Origin: DASQPR01 sp963727415
Lineage (GTDB): Bacteria; Actinomycetota; Actinomycetes; Mycobacteriales; Micromonosporaceae
Direction: 5' to 3'
DNA length: 64,000 nt
Assembly: GCA_963727415.1 (NCBI GenBank)
Contig: CAVSGF010000003.1
Span: forward strand, 1,426,001 to 1,490,000
Part shown: positions 27,907 through 36,500 of the stretch, one piece after another
How the letters are laid out: each line of letters opens with the position of its first letter
Numbering within the stretch: position 1 is the stretch's first letter
Position numbers and translations under genes: made by a program
Notes under the pieces: model-generated
Database searches by the model: none
Told to the model about the DNA's origin: nothing
Seen by the model: only the letters and a program-made list of their open reading frames with translations

Positions 27907-29322
27907 TGGACACCATGTCGAGCGCTGACCGTCAGGACGTCGCGATGCGCGACATCGCCGGCCAGATCGTCGAGTTGGTCGCCAAGGCGGCCCCCGGCGC
28001 CGAAGCCGAGGCGTTCGCCGAACTGGACACCCTGGCGCTGACCCGGTTCGCGAATTCGATGATCCACCAAAACGTCGCGGAAGCGACGCCACACGTGAGT
28101 CTGCGGGTACACGTCGACGGCCGGACCGGTGCCGGATCGACGACCCTGACCAGCCCGGAGGCGCTCGCCAGGCTGGTCGAGCGGACGCTGGCGGCGGCCC
28201 GGCTGTCGCCGACGGACGCCGCCTGGGCGGGCTTGGCACCGCCCGCTCCGGCGGCGACCCGCGGAACCGCCGATCCAGCGGTGGCGGCCGCGACTCCGGA
28301 GGATCGTGCCGCGCTGGTCCGGGCATTCGTTGACGCGGCCGACGGGCTGACCGTCGCCGGCTACACGCGCACCCGGCAGCTCGAGGCCGGCTTCGCCAAC
28401 TCGGCCGGGCAGTCGCTGCACGGCGCCACCACCGAGATCGCCATGGACGGCATCGCCCGTACCGGCTCGTCCGACGGCGCCGCACGGCTGGCCAGTGCCC
28501 GGCTGCTCCGACATCGACGGCGCGGTTCTGGGCGCCCGGGCCGCGGCCAAGGCGCGCGCCGGAGATGGCGCGGTCGAGTTGCCACCCGGCCAGTACGAAG
28601 TCGTTCTCGAGCCGACCGCGGTCATGGACGTGCTGAGCAGCCTGCTGATGTTCGGCTTCGACGGAAAGGCAGTCAACGAGAAGCGCTCGTTCCTCGCGCC
28701 CGGCGAGGCGCAGTTCGACCAGTCGATCACGATCGTCGACGACGCGATCACCCCGGGTGCGTACGGGCTGGCCTTCGATGCCGAGGGCACGCCGAAGGCG
28801 CGCACGCCGCTGGTGACCAAGGGGATCACCGACGGACCCGTCCATGATCGCCGGACCGCGGCGGTGGCCGGCACGGCTTCCACCGGGCACTACAGCGCCG
28901 AGGCCCGCGGCTGGGTCTCGGCGGTCGCGGCCAACGCGGTGATCGAGCCGGCCGGAACCGGCGCACCGGCCACCGAGGTGGACGGCCCGGCCGCCGACTC
29001 GGCGGTGGCGGCGCTCATCGCCGGCGTCGGACGCGGGGTGCTGGTGACCGATCACTGGTACACCCGGGTCCTCGACCCGCGAACGCTGGTGATGACCGGC
29101 CTCACCCGCAACGGGGTCTGGCTGATCGAGAACGGCGAGATCACCCGGCCGGTGCGCAACTTCCGGTTCACCCAGTCGTACCCGAAGGCACTGGCCGCCG
29201 GCGCGGTACTCGGGATCGGATCGCACGCGGTGACCTTGCCGTACTCATACGGCAAGTTGTCGCCTCGCGTTCCGGCGCTGCACCTGGCGGCGTGGAACTT
29301 CACCGGTGGCGCCTCCGGCTGA
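27906..29322 (+). CDS. tldE: TldE-type partner subunit (frame broken)
   Basis: Second U62-family subunit, lacking the HExxxH helix, as expected for TldE/PmbA; it shapes the active site of TldD. The N-terminal part (DTLALTRFANSMIHQNVAEA, FANSAGQSLHGATTEIAMDG) and the C-terminal part (SFLAPGEAQFDQSITIVDD, VLVTDHWYTRVLDPRTLVMT) are in different frames that meet near 28505. Removing one C there gives ARLSDIDGA across the join and a 471-residue protein of normal size. The ATG overlaps the tldD stop. A strong hairpin follows the gene. Confidence 0.9.
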
Positions 29323-29343
29323 CCGACTTCCACGCCGGTCAAG

Positions 29344-29375
29344 GAAGCGGCCCCGGCCGACGCCGGGGCCGCTTC
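29344..29375 (+). terminator. Terminator after tldE
   Basis: A perfect 14-bp stem (GAAGCGGCCCCGGC at 29344-29357, its complement at 29362-29375) with a 4-base loop, 21 bases after the tldE stop. Confidence 0.8.
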
Positions 29376-29657
29376 ACCGTTGGCAGCCAGGCCATTGGTG
29401 GCGAGTGTGATCCGGATTGGCGGTGCGCGTGATCAAACGGGCCGAAGATCATGAAAAGTGAGTGAAGTTATGCACACTCGGGCCTGAATGTGACCTCACG
29501 GCTATGCCGGACGGCGCGCAAGCGCAAGGATCCCATCCGGTGTCAAGTAACTGTCCGCTCGCGGCGTAACGTGTGCACCGATCATTTGCTTACATAAGGT
29601 CACCTTGCGTGATCACTTACCGGATTTAGCTGACCCTGTCAGGGAGCGAAGACGAAG
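29376..29657 (+). promoter_or_regulatory. Regulatory region of the sdh operon
   Basis: The 335-bp gene-free stretch between tldE and the sdh genes holds the tldE terminator and then this region, which is AT-richer than its surroundings. Several short dyads lie in it: AAGGTCACCTT near 29597-29607, TGATCA in GCGTGATCACTTAC just after, and TGTGACCTCACG near 29488-29500, the last resembling half of a CRP/GlxR-type site. The -35/-10 elements cannot be fixed by eye. GGGAGCG lies 12-18 bases before the ATG at 29658. Site identities are inference. Confidence 0.4.
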
Positions 29658-30482
29658 ATGACGACGACGTCCGCCAGGCCACCGTCGGCCGTGCCGGCTG
29701 CCCGGCCACGTGCCGCGATCGCGGCCAAAACCCTGCGCACCGACCGGTGGTGGCTGGCCCCGCTACTCACTGTTATCGGCCTGGTGGCGTGGCTCACGTA
29801 CGCGACCGTGCGGGTATTCATGCAGAAGTACTACTTCAGCGAGGGAGCCGGCTGGCACTACCTCACGCCGTTCTACTCGCCATGTGTTTCGGACGGGTGC
29901 AATCCGGCCGCCGCCGAGTTCGGCCGGTTCATTCCCTCCGTGAAGATCATCCCGTACGCCGCGATTAGCCTTCCATTCCTGCTGCTTTTCCGTCTGTCGT
30001 GCTATTACTACCGCAAGGCGTACTACCGCAGCTTCTGGGCATCGCCGCCGGCCTGCGCGGTCCCGGACGGGCACGCCACCTACTCCGGCGAGACCCGGTT
30101 CCCGCTGCTGTTCCAGAACGCCCACCGGTACGCCTTCTACGCGGCGTTCCTGATCTCAGTCATCAACACCTGGGACGCGATCCGCGCCTTCTGGGGCACC
30201 GACGGCTTCGGCTTCGGCCTCGGCAACCTGGTGCTGCTGGCCAACGTGGTACTGCTCTGGGCGTACACCCTGTCCTGCCACTCCTGCCGGCACATCATCG
30301 GCGGCCGGCTGAAGCACTTCTCCAAGCACCCGGTCCGCTACAAGGCCTGGGGCTTCGTGTCCAAGCTCAACGGCCACCACATGGGCCTGGCCTGGACGAC
30401 CCTGGCGTCGCTGGCCATCGCTGACTTCTACGTGATGGCGGTTTCCGCCGGCTGGTTCTCCGACCTGCGCTTCTTCAACTGA
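29658..30482 (+). CDS. Succinate dehydrogenase membrane anchor, Sdh1/SdhF type
   Basis: Membrane subunit of an actinobacterial Sdh1-type succinate:menaquinone oxidoreductase, 274 aa. Spans lie near residues 33-53, 97-115, 155-172, 188-206 and 243-263. It is unusually rich in Cys and His: C76, C81, C115, C133, the cluster TLSCHSCRH (C207, H208, C210, H212) and H156, H220, H240, H241. Mycobacterial Sdh1 has been reported to hold a Rieske-type [2Fe-2S] cluster inside its membrane subunit, and the CHxCxH group is a natural candidate for its ligands here. That is inference. First gene of the operon, 8 bp before sdhA. Confidence 0.85.
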   Translation: MTTTSARPPSAVPAARPRAAIAAKTLRTDRWWLAPLLTVIGLVAWLTYATVRVFMQKYYFSEGAGWHYLTPFYSPCVSDGCNPAAAEFGRFIPSVKIIPYAAISLPFLLLFRLSCYYYRKAYYRSFWASPPACAVPDGHATYSGETRFPLLFQNAHRYAFYAAFLISVINTWDAIRAFWGTDGFGFGLGNLVLLANVVLLWAYTLSCHSCRHIIGGRLKHFSKHPVRYKAWGFVSKLNGHHMGLAWTTLASLAIADFYVMAVSAGWFSDLRFFN

Positions 30483-30490
30483 GGACGGTT

Positions 30491-32449
30491 ATGACTGACA
30501 TTCAACGGCACCCGTACGACGTCGTCGTCATCGGTGCGGGCGGCGCCGGTCTGCGAGCCGCCATCGAGGCGCGGCTGGCCGGCAAGCGCATCGCCATCAT
30601 CTCCAAGTCCCTGTTCGGCAAGGCCCACACGGTGATGGCCGAGGGCGGAGCCGCGGCGTCCATGGGCAACGTGAACTCCAACGACAACTGGATGGTCCAC
30701 TTCCGCGACACCATGCGGGGCGGCAAGTTCCTGAACAACTTCCGCATGGCCGAACTGCACGCCAAGGAGGCGCCGCAGCGGGTCTGGGAGCTGGAAACCT
30801 TCGGTGCGCTGTTCGACCGGACCCCGGAGGGCAAGATCAGCCAGCGCAACTTCGGCGGTCACGAGTACCCCCGCCTTGCGCACGTCGGCGACCGTACCGG
30901 CCTGGAGCTGATCCGGACCCTGCAGCAGAAGATCGTCTCGCTGCAGCAGGAGGACTTCGCCGCGACCGGTGACTATGAGGCCAACGTCAAGGTGTACGCG
31001 GAGTGCGCGATCACCGATCTGATCCTCGACGGCGATCAGGTCGCCGGCGCGTTCGGCTACTTCCGTGAGAACGGCGAGTTCATCCTGTTCGAGGCGCCGG
31101 CGATCGTGCTGGCCACCGGAGGCGTGGGCAAGTCCTACAAGGTCACGTCGAACTCCTGGGAGTACACCGGTGACGGTCACGCGCTCGCGCTCCGCGCCGG
31201 CGCGACGCTGATCAACATGGAGTTCCTCCAGTTCCACCCGACCGGCATGGTCTGGCCGCCATCGGTCAAGGGCATCCTGGTCACCGAGTCGGTCCGCGGT
31301 GACGGCGGCATCCTCAAGAACTCCGACGGCAAGCGGTTCATGTTCGACTACGTGCCGGACGTGTTCCGCAAGCAGTACGCCGAGACCGAAGAGGAGGCCG
31401 ACCGCTGGTACACCGACCCGGACAACAACCGGCGCCCGCCCGAGTTGCTGCCCCGTGACGAGGTGGCGCGCGCCATCAACGCCGAGGTCAAGGCGGGCCG
31501 CGGCACCGCGTCGGGCGGGGTATTCCTGGACATCGCTTCGCGGCGTACCCCGGAGTTCATCCTCAAGCGGCTGCCCTCGATGTACCACCAGTTCAAGGAA
31601 CTGGCCGACGTCGACATCACCAAGCAGCCCATGGAGATCGGACCGACCTGCCACTACGTGATGGGCGGCATCGAGGTCGACCCGGACACGGGCGCCGCGG
31701 CCGGTGGCGTGAAGGGCCTGTTCGCCGCGGGCGAGGTGTCCGGCGGCATGCACGGCTCCAATCGCCTCGGCGGCAACTCGCTGTCCGACCTGCTGGTGTT
31801 CGGCAAGCGCGCGGGCGAGTACGCCGCGGCCTATGCCTCGTCGCTGAAGACCAGCCCGAAGATCAGCGACGCGACCGTGGACGCCGCGGTCGAGACCGCG
31901 CTCGCGCCGCTGAACCGGGGTACCGAGGGCGAGAACCCTTACCAGGTATGGCACGCGCTGCAAGAGGTCATGCAGAACCTGGTCGGCATCATCCGCCGGC
32001 GTGAGGAGCTGGAACAGTCCCTCAAGGATCTGGCCGAGTTGCGGGGCCGGGTGGCCAATGTCGGCGCCACGGGCGGCCGCAACTTCAACCCGGGCTGGCA
32101 CCTCTCCCTCGACCTGCGCAACATGCTTCTGGTGTCGGAGTGCACCGCCCGGGCGGCGCTGGAGCGCGAGGAGTCGCGCGGCGGGCACACCCGGGAGGAC
32201 TTCCCGGCGATGAACAGCACGTGGCGGCAGGTCAACCTGGTCTGCTCGCTCAACCCGACCGGTGACGGCGTCGAACTCAAGCGGCAGCCGGTCCCGACGC
32301 TGCGCACGGAACTGCTCGGCATGTTCGAGAAGTCTGAGCTGGCGAAGTACATGACCGAGGCCGAGCTGGCGGACTACGCCGCAGCGGCCGCGGCCGCGGA
32401 ATCCTTGACGGTGAATGACACCGCTGACACGAAGGTTGGTGGCAAGTAA
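30491..32449 (+). CDS. sdhA: Succinate dehydrogenase flavoprotein subunit
   Basis: FAD-binding subunit that oxidises succinate to fumarate, 652 aa. The dinucleotide fold is VVIGAGGAGLRAAIEARL; substrate-site blocks are EFLQFHPTGMVWPP, CHYVMGGIEVDPDTG and GGMHGSNRLGGNSLSDLLVF. The region NDNWMVHFRDTMRGGKFLNN is typical of the Sdh1-type sequence group, which is longer than the classical SdhA. GAGG lies before the ATG. Its TAA shares its last base with the sdhB ATG (TAATG), implying coupled translation. Confidence 0.95.
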   Translation: MTDIQRHPYDVVVIGAGGAGLRAAIEARLAGKRIAIISKSLFGKAHTVMAEGGAAASMGNVNSNDNWMVHFRDTMRGGKFLNNFRMAELHAKEAPQRVWELETFGALFDRTPEGKISQRNFGGHEYPRLAHVGDRTGLELIRTLQQKIVSLQQEDFAATGDYEANVKVYAECAITDLILDGDQVAGAFGYFRENGEFILFEAPAIVLATGGVGKSYKVTSNSWEYTGDGHALALRAGATLINMEFLQFHPTGMVWPPSVKGILVTESVRGDGGILKNSDGKRFMFDYVPDVFRKQYAETEEEADRWYTDPDNNRRPPELLPRDEVARAINAEVKAGRGTASGGVFLDIASRRTPEFILKRLPSMYHQFKELADVDITKQPMEIGPTCHYVMGGIEVDPDTGAAAGGVKGLFAAGEVSGGMHGSNRLGGNSLSDLLVFGKRAGEYAAAYASSLKTSPKISDATVDAAVETALAPLNRGTEGENPYQVWHALQEVMQNLVGIIRRREELEQSLKDLAELRGRVANVGATGGRNFNPGWHLSLDLRNMLLVSECTARAALEREESRGGHTREDFPAMNSTWRQVNLVCSLNPTGDGVELKRQPVPTLRTELLGMFEKSELAKYMTEAELADYAAAAAAAESLTVNDTADTKVGGK

Positions 32450-33219
32450 TGGGTGCCAAGCGCCACTTCCGGGTCTGGCGAGGGGACGACGCCGGAGGCC
32501 AGCTCGAAGACTTCGAGGTGGAGGTGAACGAGGGCGAGGTCGTCCTCGACATCATCCACCGCCTCCAGGCCACCCAGGCCCCCGACCTCGCGGTTCGCTG
32601 GAACTGCAAGGCCGGCAAGTGCGGCTCCTGCTCGATGGAGATCAACGGCATGCCGAAGCTGGGCTGCATGACCCGCATGTCGTCGTTCGAAGAGGACGAG
32701 ACCGTGACGGTCACCCCGCTGCGCACGTTCCCGGTGATCCGGGACCTGGTGACCGATGTGTCCTTCAACTTCCAGAAGGCGCGCGAGTTGCCGGCGTTCG
32801 AGCCGCCCGCGGACCTGAAGCCAGGCGAGTACCGGATGGCGCAGGTCGATGTCGAGCGGTCGCAGGAATTCCGCAAGTGCATCGAGTGCTTCCTGTGCCA
32901 GAACACCTGCCACGTGGTCCGGGATCACGACGAGAACAAGCCGGCCTTCTCCGGTCCCCGGTTCTTCATCCGGGCCGCCGAGCTGGACATGCACCCGCTG
33001 GACGCGAAGACCGACCGCAAGGAGTTCGCGCAGGCCGAGCAGGGCATCGGATACTGCAACATCACCAAGTGCTGTACCGAGGTCTGCCCGGAACACATCC
33101 ACATCACCGACAACGCGATCATCCCGATGAAGGAGCGCGTGGTGGACCGCAAGTACGATCCGCTGGTCTGGCTCGGTAAGAAGATCTTCCGCCGCGACCA
33201 GATCGAGACTTCGTCGTAG
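32449..33219 (+). CDS. sdhB: Succinate dehydrogenase iron-sulfur subunit
   Basis: Electron-transfer subunit, 256 aa. The plant-type [2Fe-2S] site is CKAGKCGSCSMEING; the C-terminal ferredoxin domain has CIECFLCQNTCHVV and CNITKCCTEVCPE, which hold the [4Fe-4S] and [3Fe-4S] clusters linking FAD to the membrane anchor. Third and last gene of the anchor-sdhA-sdhB operon. An 18-bp perfect hairpin follows 20 bases after the stop. Confidence 0.95.
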   Translation: MGAKRHFRVWRGDDAGGQLEDFEVEVNEGEVVLDIIHRLQATQAPDLAVRWNCKAGKCGSCSMEINGMPKLGCMTRMSSFEEDETVTVTPLRTFPVIRDLVTDVSFNFQKARELPAFEPPADLKPGEYRMAQVDVERSQEFRKCIECFLCQNTCHVVRDHDENKPAFSGPRFFIRAAELDMHPLDAKTDRKEFAQAEQGIGYCNITKCCTEVCPEHIHITDNAIIPMKERVVDRKYDPLVWLGKKIFRRDQIETSS

Positions 33220-33239
33220 CTTGATGCGTGCGGGAACCT

Positions 33240-33277
33240 GATGACATGAGGCGGGCCTTGGCCCGCCTCATGTCATC
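33240..33277. terminator. Strong terminator of the sdh operon
   Basis: A perfect 18-bp inverted repeat (GATGACATGAGGCGGGCC at 33240-33257, complement at 33260-33277) around a 2-base TT centre. It stands between the convergent sdhB and mutT genes and can serve both. Confidence 0.85.
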
Positions 33278-33309
33278 TAGGCCCTCGTGCCGTCTAGGCC
33301 CAGCTCACC

Positions 33310-33741
33310 TCATCTGGCCGGCCTGGCCGTATCTTGACGCAATACCCCCGGCAGGGCGGCGACGATCGGCGCGTCGGCAGGCAACCAGTCGACGCTGTCC
33401 AGCTCGTCAGCGGACAGCCACCGCATGTCCGAGTGCTCGATCAGCTTCGGGATCGCACCGTTAAGGATCCGAGCCTGATACACCCTCAAGACCGCCCAGC
33501 CGTGCGCCAACGGCACATCGACGCCGACCCGCTCCCCCACGGCCACGTCAACCGCGAGCTCCTCAACGCACTCGCGAACCAGCGCCTCGCCGTCCGATTC
33601 GCCTGGTTCTACCTTTCCACCCGGAAACTCCCATCGGCCGGCAAACTCGGGCGGCTCGGATCTCGCGCACGCCAGGACCCGGCCGTTCTCGACGATCGCC
33701 GCCCCGACGATCACTCTCGGAGTCTTCCGTTCGCTCTGCAC
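33310..33741 (-). CDS. MutT-type Nudix hydrolase
   Basis: A 143-residue Nudix protein resembling 8-oxo-dGTP diphosphatases, which cleanse oxidised nucleotides. It opens VIVGAAIVENGRVLACAR, has the purine-recognition/loop block RWEFPGGKVEPGES, and the Nudix box continues ALVRECVEELAVDV with the REC-EE metal-binding core; the glycine normally following EEL is Ala. The GTG at 33741 is the first plausible start; a later GTG just before VIVGAA is possible. It is convergent with sdhB. Confidence 0.85.
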   Translation of the reverse strand: MQSERKTPRVIVGAAIVENGRVLACARSEPPEFAGRWEFPGGKVEPGESDGEALVRECVEELAVDVAVGERVGVDVPLAHGWAVLRVYQARILNGAIPKLIEHSDMRWLSADELDSVDWLPADAPIVAALPGVLRQDTARPAR

Positions 33742-34039
33742 GAGGCATCAGACTGCCAGATCTCCGTCCGTTTCGGCGACACCGGGCTACGGATTCCGCA
33801 AATGGCAACGGACTCTCACTCCGGTCGGACACCAACGGCAGGTGGTCATCCCGCCGCTTGAACCCGGATCCAGGTCGGCAAGCGTGGCCATCCTGGCCTG
33901 GGCATCGGCGATTGCGCGCCAATGGTTGACCGTTGGAGCCATAGACACATGGTGCGGAAACCGCAACACTGGGACCACCGATTGCAACAAGAGGGCGACA
34001 AGTCGGCCACAAGCCAATAACAACGCCGGGGAGGTGCGC

Positions 34040-34348
34040 ATGGGTCGACGGCGACCAGCGCCAGGTGACAACTATCTTGCCGAGGCTCTCTCGCTACTCG
34101 CCGGGTGGCAGCGCGAGGGGTCGGAGATCCATCGGACGCTGCTCCTGGACGATGCCCAACATGCCGCGCTTGCCGAACGTATCAAGATTTTCGCAGATGC
34201 GCTGCAGGTCAGGGCACGTGTTCGCCGCGGGGACGGACACACGCTCATCGGCCTCGACACCCTCAACGGAGAGCTGACGCCGGGTGAGGTCAACCTTGCC
34301 GCTCGAATCGAGGACGCATACCGGTCGATTGCCGGCAACGCCACCTGA
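34040..34348 (+). CDS. Pterin-carbinolamine-dehydratase-like protein, active-site motif lost
   Basis: A 102-residue protein with an excellent ribosome site (GGGGAGG, 5 bases before the ATG). The pattern LLAGWQREGSEIHRTLLLDD, RIKIFADALQV and LTPGEVNLAARIEDAYRSI follows the order of 4a-hydroxytetrahydrobiopterin dehydratases (opening Trp, central helix, closing L-T-x-x-x-x-x-LAARI helix). The catalytic HHPD-type motif expected after the first helix is missing; the sequence there is QVRARVRRGDG. It is either a divergent family member with another role or only a fold-level resemblance. The name is tentative. Confidence 0.6.
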   Translation: MGRRRPAPGDNYLAEALSLLAGWQREGSEIHRTLLLDDAQHAALAERIKIFADALQVRARVRRGDGHTLIGLDTLNGELTPGEVNLAARIEDAYRSIAGNAT

Positions 34349-34390
34349 CACCAGGCCGCGCCGCCTCCCATACCTGCATGATTTTCTCCT

Positions 34391-34426
34391 GGCTGCGCCG
34401 GGCGCCCGCAAGCGTCCGGCGCAGCC
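34391..34426 (+). terminator. Hairpin after the PCD-like gene
   Basis: GGCTGCGCCGG (34391-34401) pairs perfectly with CCGGCGCAGCC (34416-34426) around a 14-base loop, 42 bases past the stop. The 239-bp stretch 34349-34587 has no other clear feature. Confidence 0.5.
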
Positions 34427-34587
34427 GCGCGTTGCCTAAGGCGATGGCGGCGTTGCGGCTCCTGGCTGCCGTTGCTGATGGCTGTGAGCCGGGACGATCG
34501 CGATCGGACTCAGGGATCTTTCTGTCACGGCCGAAAACGAATCTTGCCGCAGCTCGACAGCCCCTGCCGCCCCGGTATGCTGCGGCA

Positions 34588-34779
34588 GTGCCCGATGACA
34601 TCGAGCTGAAATCAGCGCATGGGATGGCCCGGCTCAGTGCCGCAGGTAACCGGCGCGACGCCGGCGGCCGGGAGTTGCTGTGGCTGACGCCACTTCCAGG
34701 CGTTCCGCTGCGTGGCGGCGTACCGATCTGCTTTCCATGGTTCGGATCCGCCGCGCCACTCTCGCGTGGGCTGCCGTAG
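34588..34779 (+). pseudogene. N-terminal fragment of a D-hexose-6-phosphate mutarotase
   Basis: From the GTG at 34588 the translation reads VPDDIELKSAHGMARLSAAG, then GGRELLWLTPLPGVPLRGGV and PICFPWFGSAAPLSRGLP before a TAG. The block GGRELLWL...LRGGVPICFPWFG is the conserved substrate-entry region of YeaD-type aldose-1-epimerase-like mutarotases (about 280-300 residues). Only ~60 residues remain, some early strands also look shortened, and the bases after the stop encode nothing of the family. The next gene, on the other strand, begins its stop region 5 bases later, so the 3' part has been lost by deletion. No function expected. Confidence 0.75.
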
Positions 34780-34784
34780 GCCCC

Positions 34785-35243
34785 CTACGAAAGGCCATCA
34801 GTGGGCGCGCCTTCTCGGACCGCCTCGATGAATGCGACCGGCGGCAGGTACGCGTGCTCGTCGATGTAGTGCAGGATCAGGGTCGGCGCTGCGTAGTTCG
34901 TGCCGTCGTGGATCGTTAGCCAGATCTCGCCGTTGCCGCGCTTGACGTCGGGCGCCTCATAAAGCCGTGTGTCCGCCCGCACCAACTTCGGAGATCCAGC
35001 AACGCTCTGACAAAACTGGCAATAGTGATATCCGCGCATGAGGCGCACAGGTTGCCGAGTAAGTTCCCGCAGGCGCTCTCTGACGTCACCCGGGCAGATC
35101 CTGGTCGCGAACGGCTCGCTCGCGTCGAGCCAGCCGACAGCGAGCGCTTCCGGGGCCGCCAGGGTGGTAGTCGTACCTCGCCAGATCGCGAATGTAAGCC
35201 ACACCCGATGATCGCAAACGACGACGTCCGAGGCGCTCAACAC
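34785..35243 (-). CDS. Hypothetical protein with a CxxC pair, 152 aa
   Basis: Not recognised at family-name level. It contains RGYHYCQFCQSVAGSPKLV, a CxxC pair in an aromatic context, followed by NGEIWLTIHDGTNYAAPTLI and HYIDEHAYLPPVAFIEAV. Similar short proteins with Y-C-x-F-C and HYI-x-x-H-x-Y-x-P-P occur in actinobacteria, where I know no function. The C/H residues could bind zinc. GTG start at 35243. It is next to a mutarotase remnant and 50 bp from ychF; no operon is obvious. Confidence 0.65.
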   Translation of the reverse strand: MLSASDVVVCDHRVWLTFAIWRGTTTTLAAPEALAVGWLDASEPFATRICPGDVRERLRELTRQPVRLMRGYHYCQFCQSVAGSPKLVRADTRLYEAPDVKRGNGEIWLTIHDGTNYAAPTLILHYIDEHAYLPPVAFIEAVREGAPTDGLS

Positions 35244-35293
35244 CGCGCACGTAGTCGGCCTGCGTGAGTACTCAGCCAGACGTTGAAGCGGAA

Positions 35294-36379
35294 CTAAACA
35301 TTGAAGCGGAACTCGACCACGTCGCCGTCGGCCATCACGTAGTCCTTGCCCTCCATGCGCACCTTGCCGGCGCTCTTCGCGGCCGCCTTGGATCCGGCCG
35401 CGATCAGGTCGTCGTAGCTGACCACCTCGGCCTTGATGAAGCCGCGCTGGAAGTCCGTGTGGATAACGCCGGCGGCTTCCGGAGCGGTGGCACCCACCGG
35501 AATGGTCCAGGCGCGTGCCTCCTTCGGACCGGCGGTCAGGTACGTCTGCAGGCCAAGCGTCCGGAACCCGACCCGGATCAGCTGGTCAAGGCCCGGCTCG
35601 TCCTGACCGATCGAGGCCAGCAGCTCACGCGCCTCGTCCTCAGGCAAGTCGATCAGCTCGGACTCGATCTTGGCATCCATGAAGACCGCATCGGCGGGAG
35701 CGACCAGAGCCCGCAGCGAGTCGAGGAACTCCTTGTTACCCAACTCGGCCTCGTCGACATTGAACACGTAAAGGAACGGCTTGGTGGTGAGCAGATGCAG
35801 TTCGGCCAGCTCGGCCATGTCGATCTTGGCAGCGGCGGCACCCGCGTATAACGTGGTGCCCTGATCCAGCACCTCGCGGGCGGCCGTAGCTGCGGCCAGC
35901 AACCCGGCGCGATCCTTTTTGAGACGCGCCTCCTTTTCCAGCCGCGGGATCGCCTTGTCCAGCGTCTGCAAGTCGGCGAGCATCAGCTCCGTGTTGATCG
36001 TTTCGATGTCGTCGGCGGGCGAAATCTTGCCGTCCACGTGCACCACGTTGGGGTCGGAGAAGGCCCGGACCACCTGGCAGATGGCGGAGGCGTCGCGGAT
36101 GTTCGCGAGGAACGCGTTGCCCCGGCCCTGTCCCTTCGACGCACCGCGCACCAGGCCGGCGATGTCGACGAACGACACCGGCGCCGGAACGATCTTCTCG
36201 GAATCGAAGATCTCGGCGAGCTTGGCCAAGCGCGAATCCGGCAAGCCGACCACGCCGACGTTCGGATCGATCGTCGCGAACGGGTAGTTGGCCGCCAGCA
36301 CCTCGTTTTTCGTCAGCGCGTTGAACAACGTGCTCTTACCGACGTTGGGCAGGCCGACGATTCCGATTGTCAAAGACAC
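35294..36379 (-). CDS. ychF: Ribosome-associated ATPase YchF/Ola1
   Basis: OBG-family P-loop protein, 361 aa, near-universal length. P-loop GLPNVGKSTLFNAL, switch block DIAGLVRGASKGQGRGNAFL with the YchF-specific G3, and FNVDEAELG where GTPases have NKxD, the reason YchF prefers ATP. The C-terminal TGS domain ends DGDVVEFRFNV. It is thought to act at the ribosome and in stress response. GTG start at 36379. Neighbour of the divergent acyl-CoA dehydrogenase-like gene. Confidence 0.96.
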   Translation of the reverse strand: MSLTIGIVGLPNVGKSTLFNALTKNEVLAANYPFATIDPNVGVVGLPDSRLAKLAEIFDSEKIVPAPVSFVDIAGLVRGASKGQGRGNAFLANIRDASAICQVVRAFSDPNVVHVDGKISPADDIETINTELMLADLQTLDKAIPRLEKEARLKKDRAGLLAAATAAREVLDQGTTLYAGAAAAKIDMAELAELHLLTTKPFLYVFNVDEAELGNKEFLDSLRALVAPADAVFMDAKIESELIDLPEDEARELLASIGQDEPGLDQLIRVGFRTLGLQTYLTAGPKEARAWTIPVGATAPEAAGVIHTDFQRGFIKAEVVSYDDLIAAGSKAAAKSAGKVRMEGKDYVMADGDVVEFRFNV

Positions 36380-36500
36380 GCCAGGAGCCTACCGGGGGCG
36401 GCCGGCCGGTCTGGCCGGCTGGTCGCCGGGGCGTGCTGGAGATCTCCGTCGGGCAACCTCCTTCGGGCCCGGCATCACTGCGCGCTGACCTCAGCGGCGC

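Noticed and set aside
33787..33942. A 51-aa frame on the minus strand before mutT, with a CRWCPTGVRVRC-like cysteine end
   Set aside because: The cysteine pattern is tempting, but there is no ribosome site and no known family. The 298-bp mutT-to-PCD-like gap is otherwise featureless, so I could not support it.
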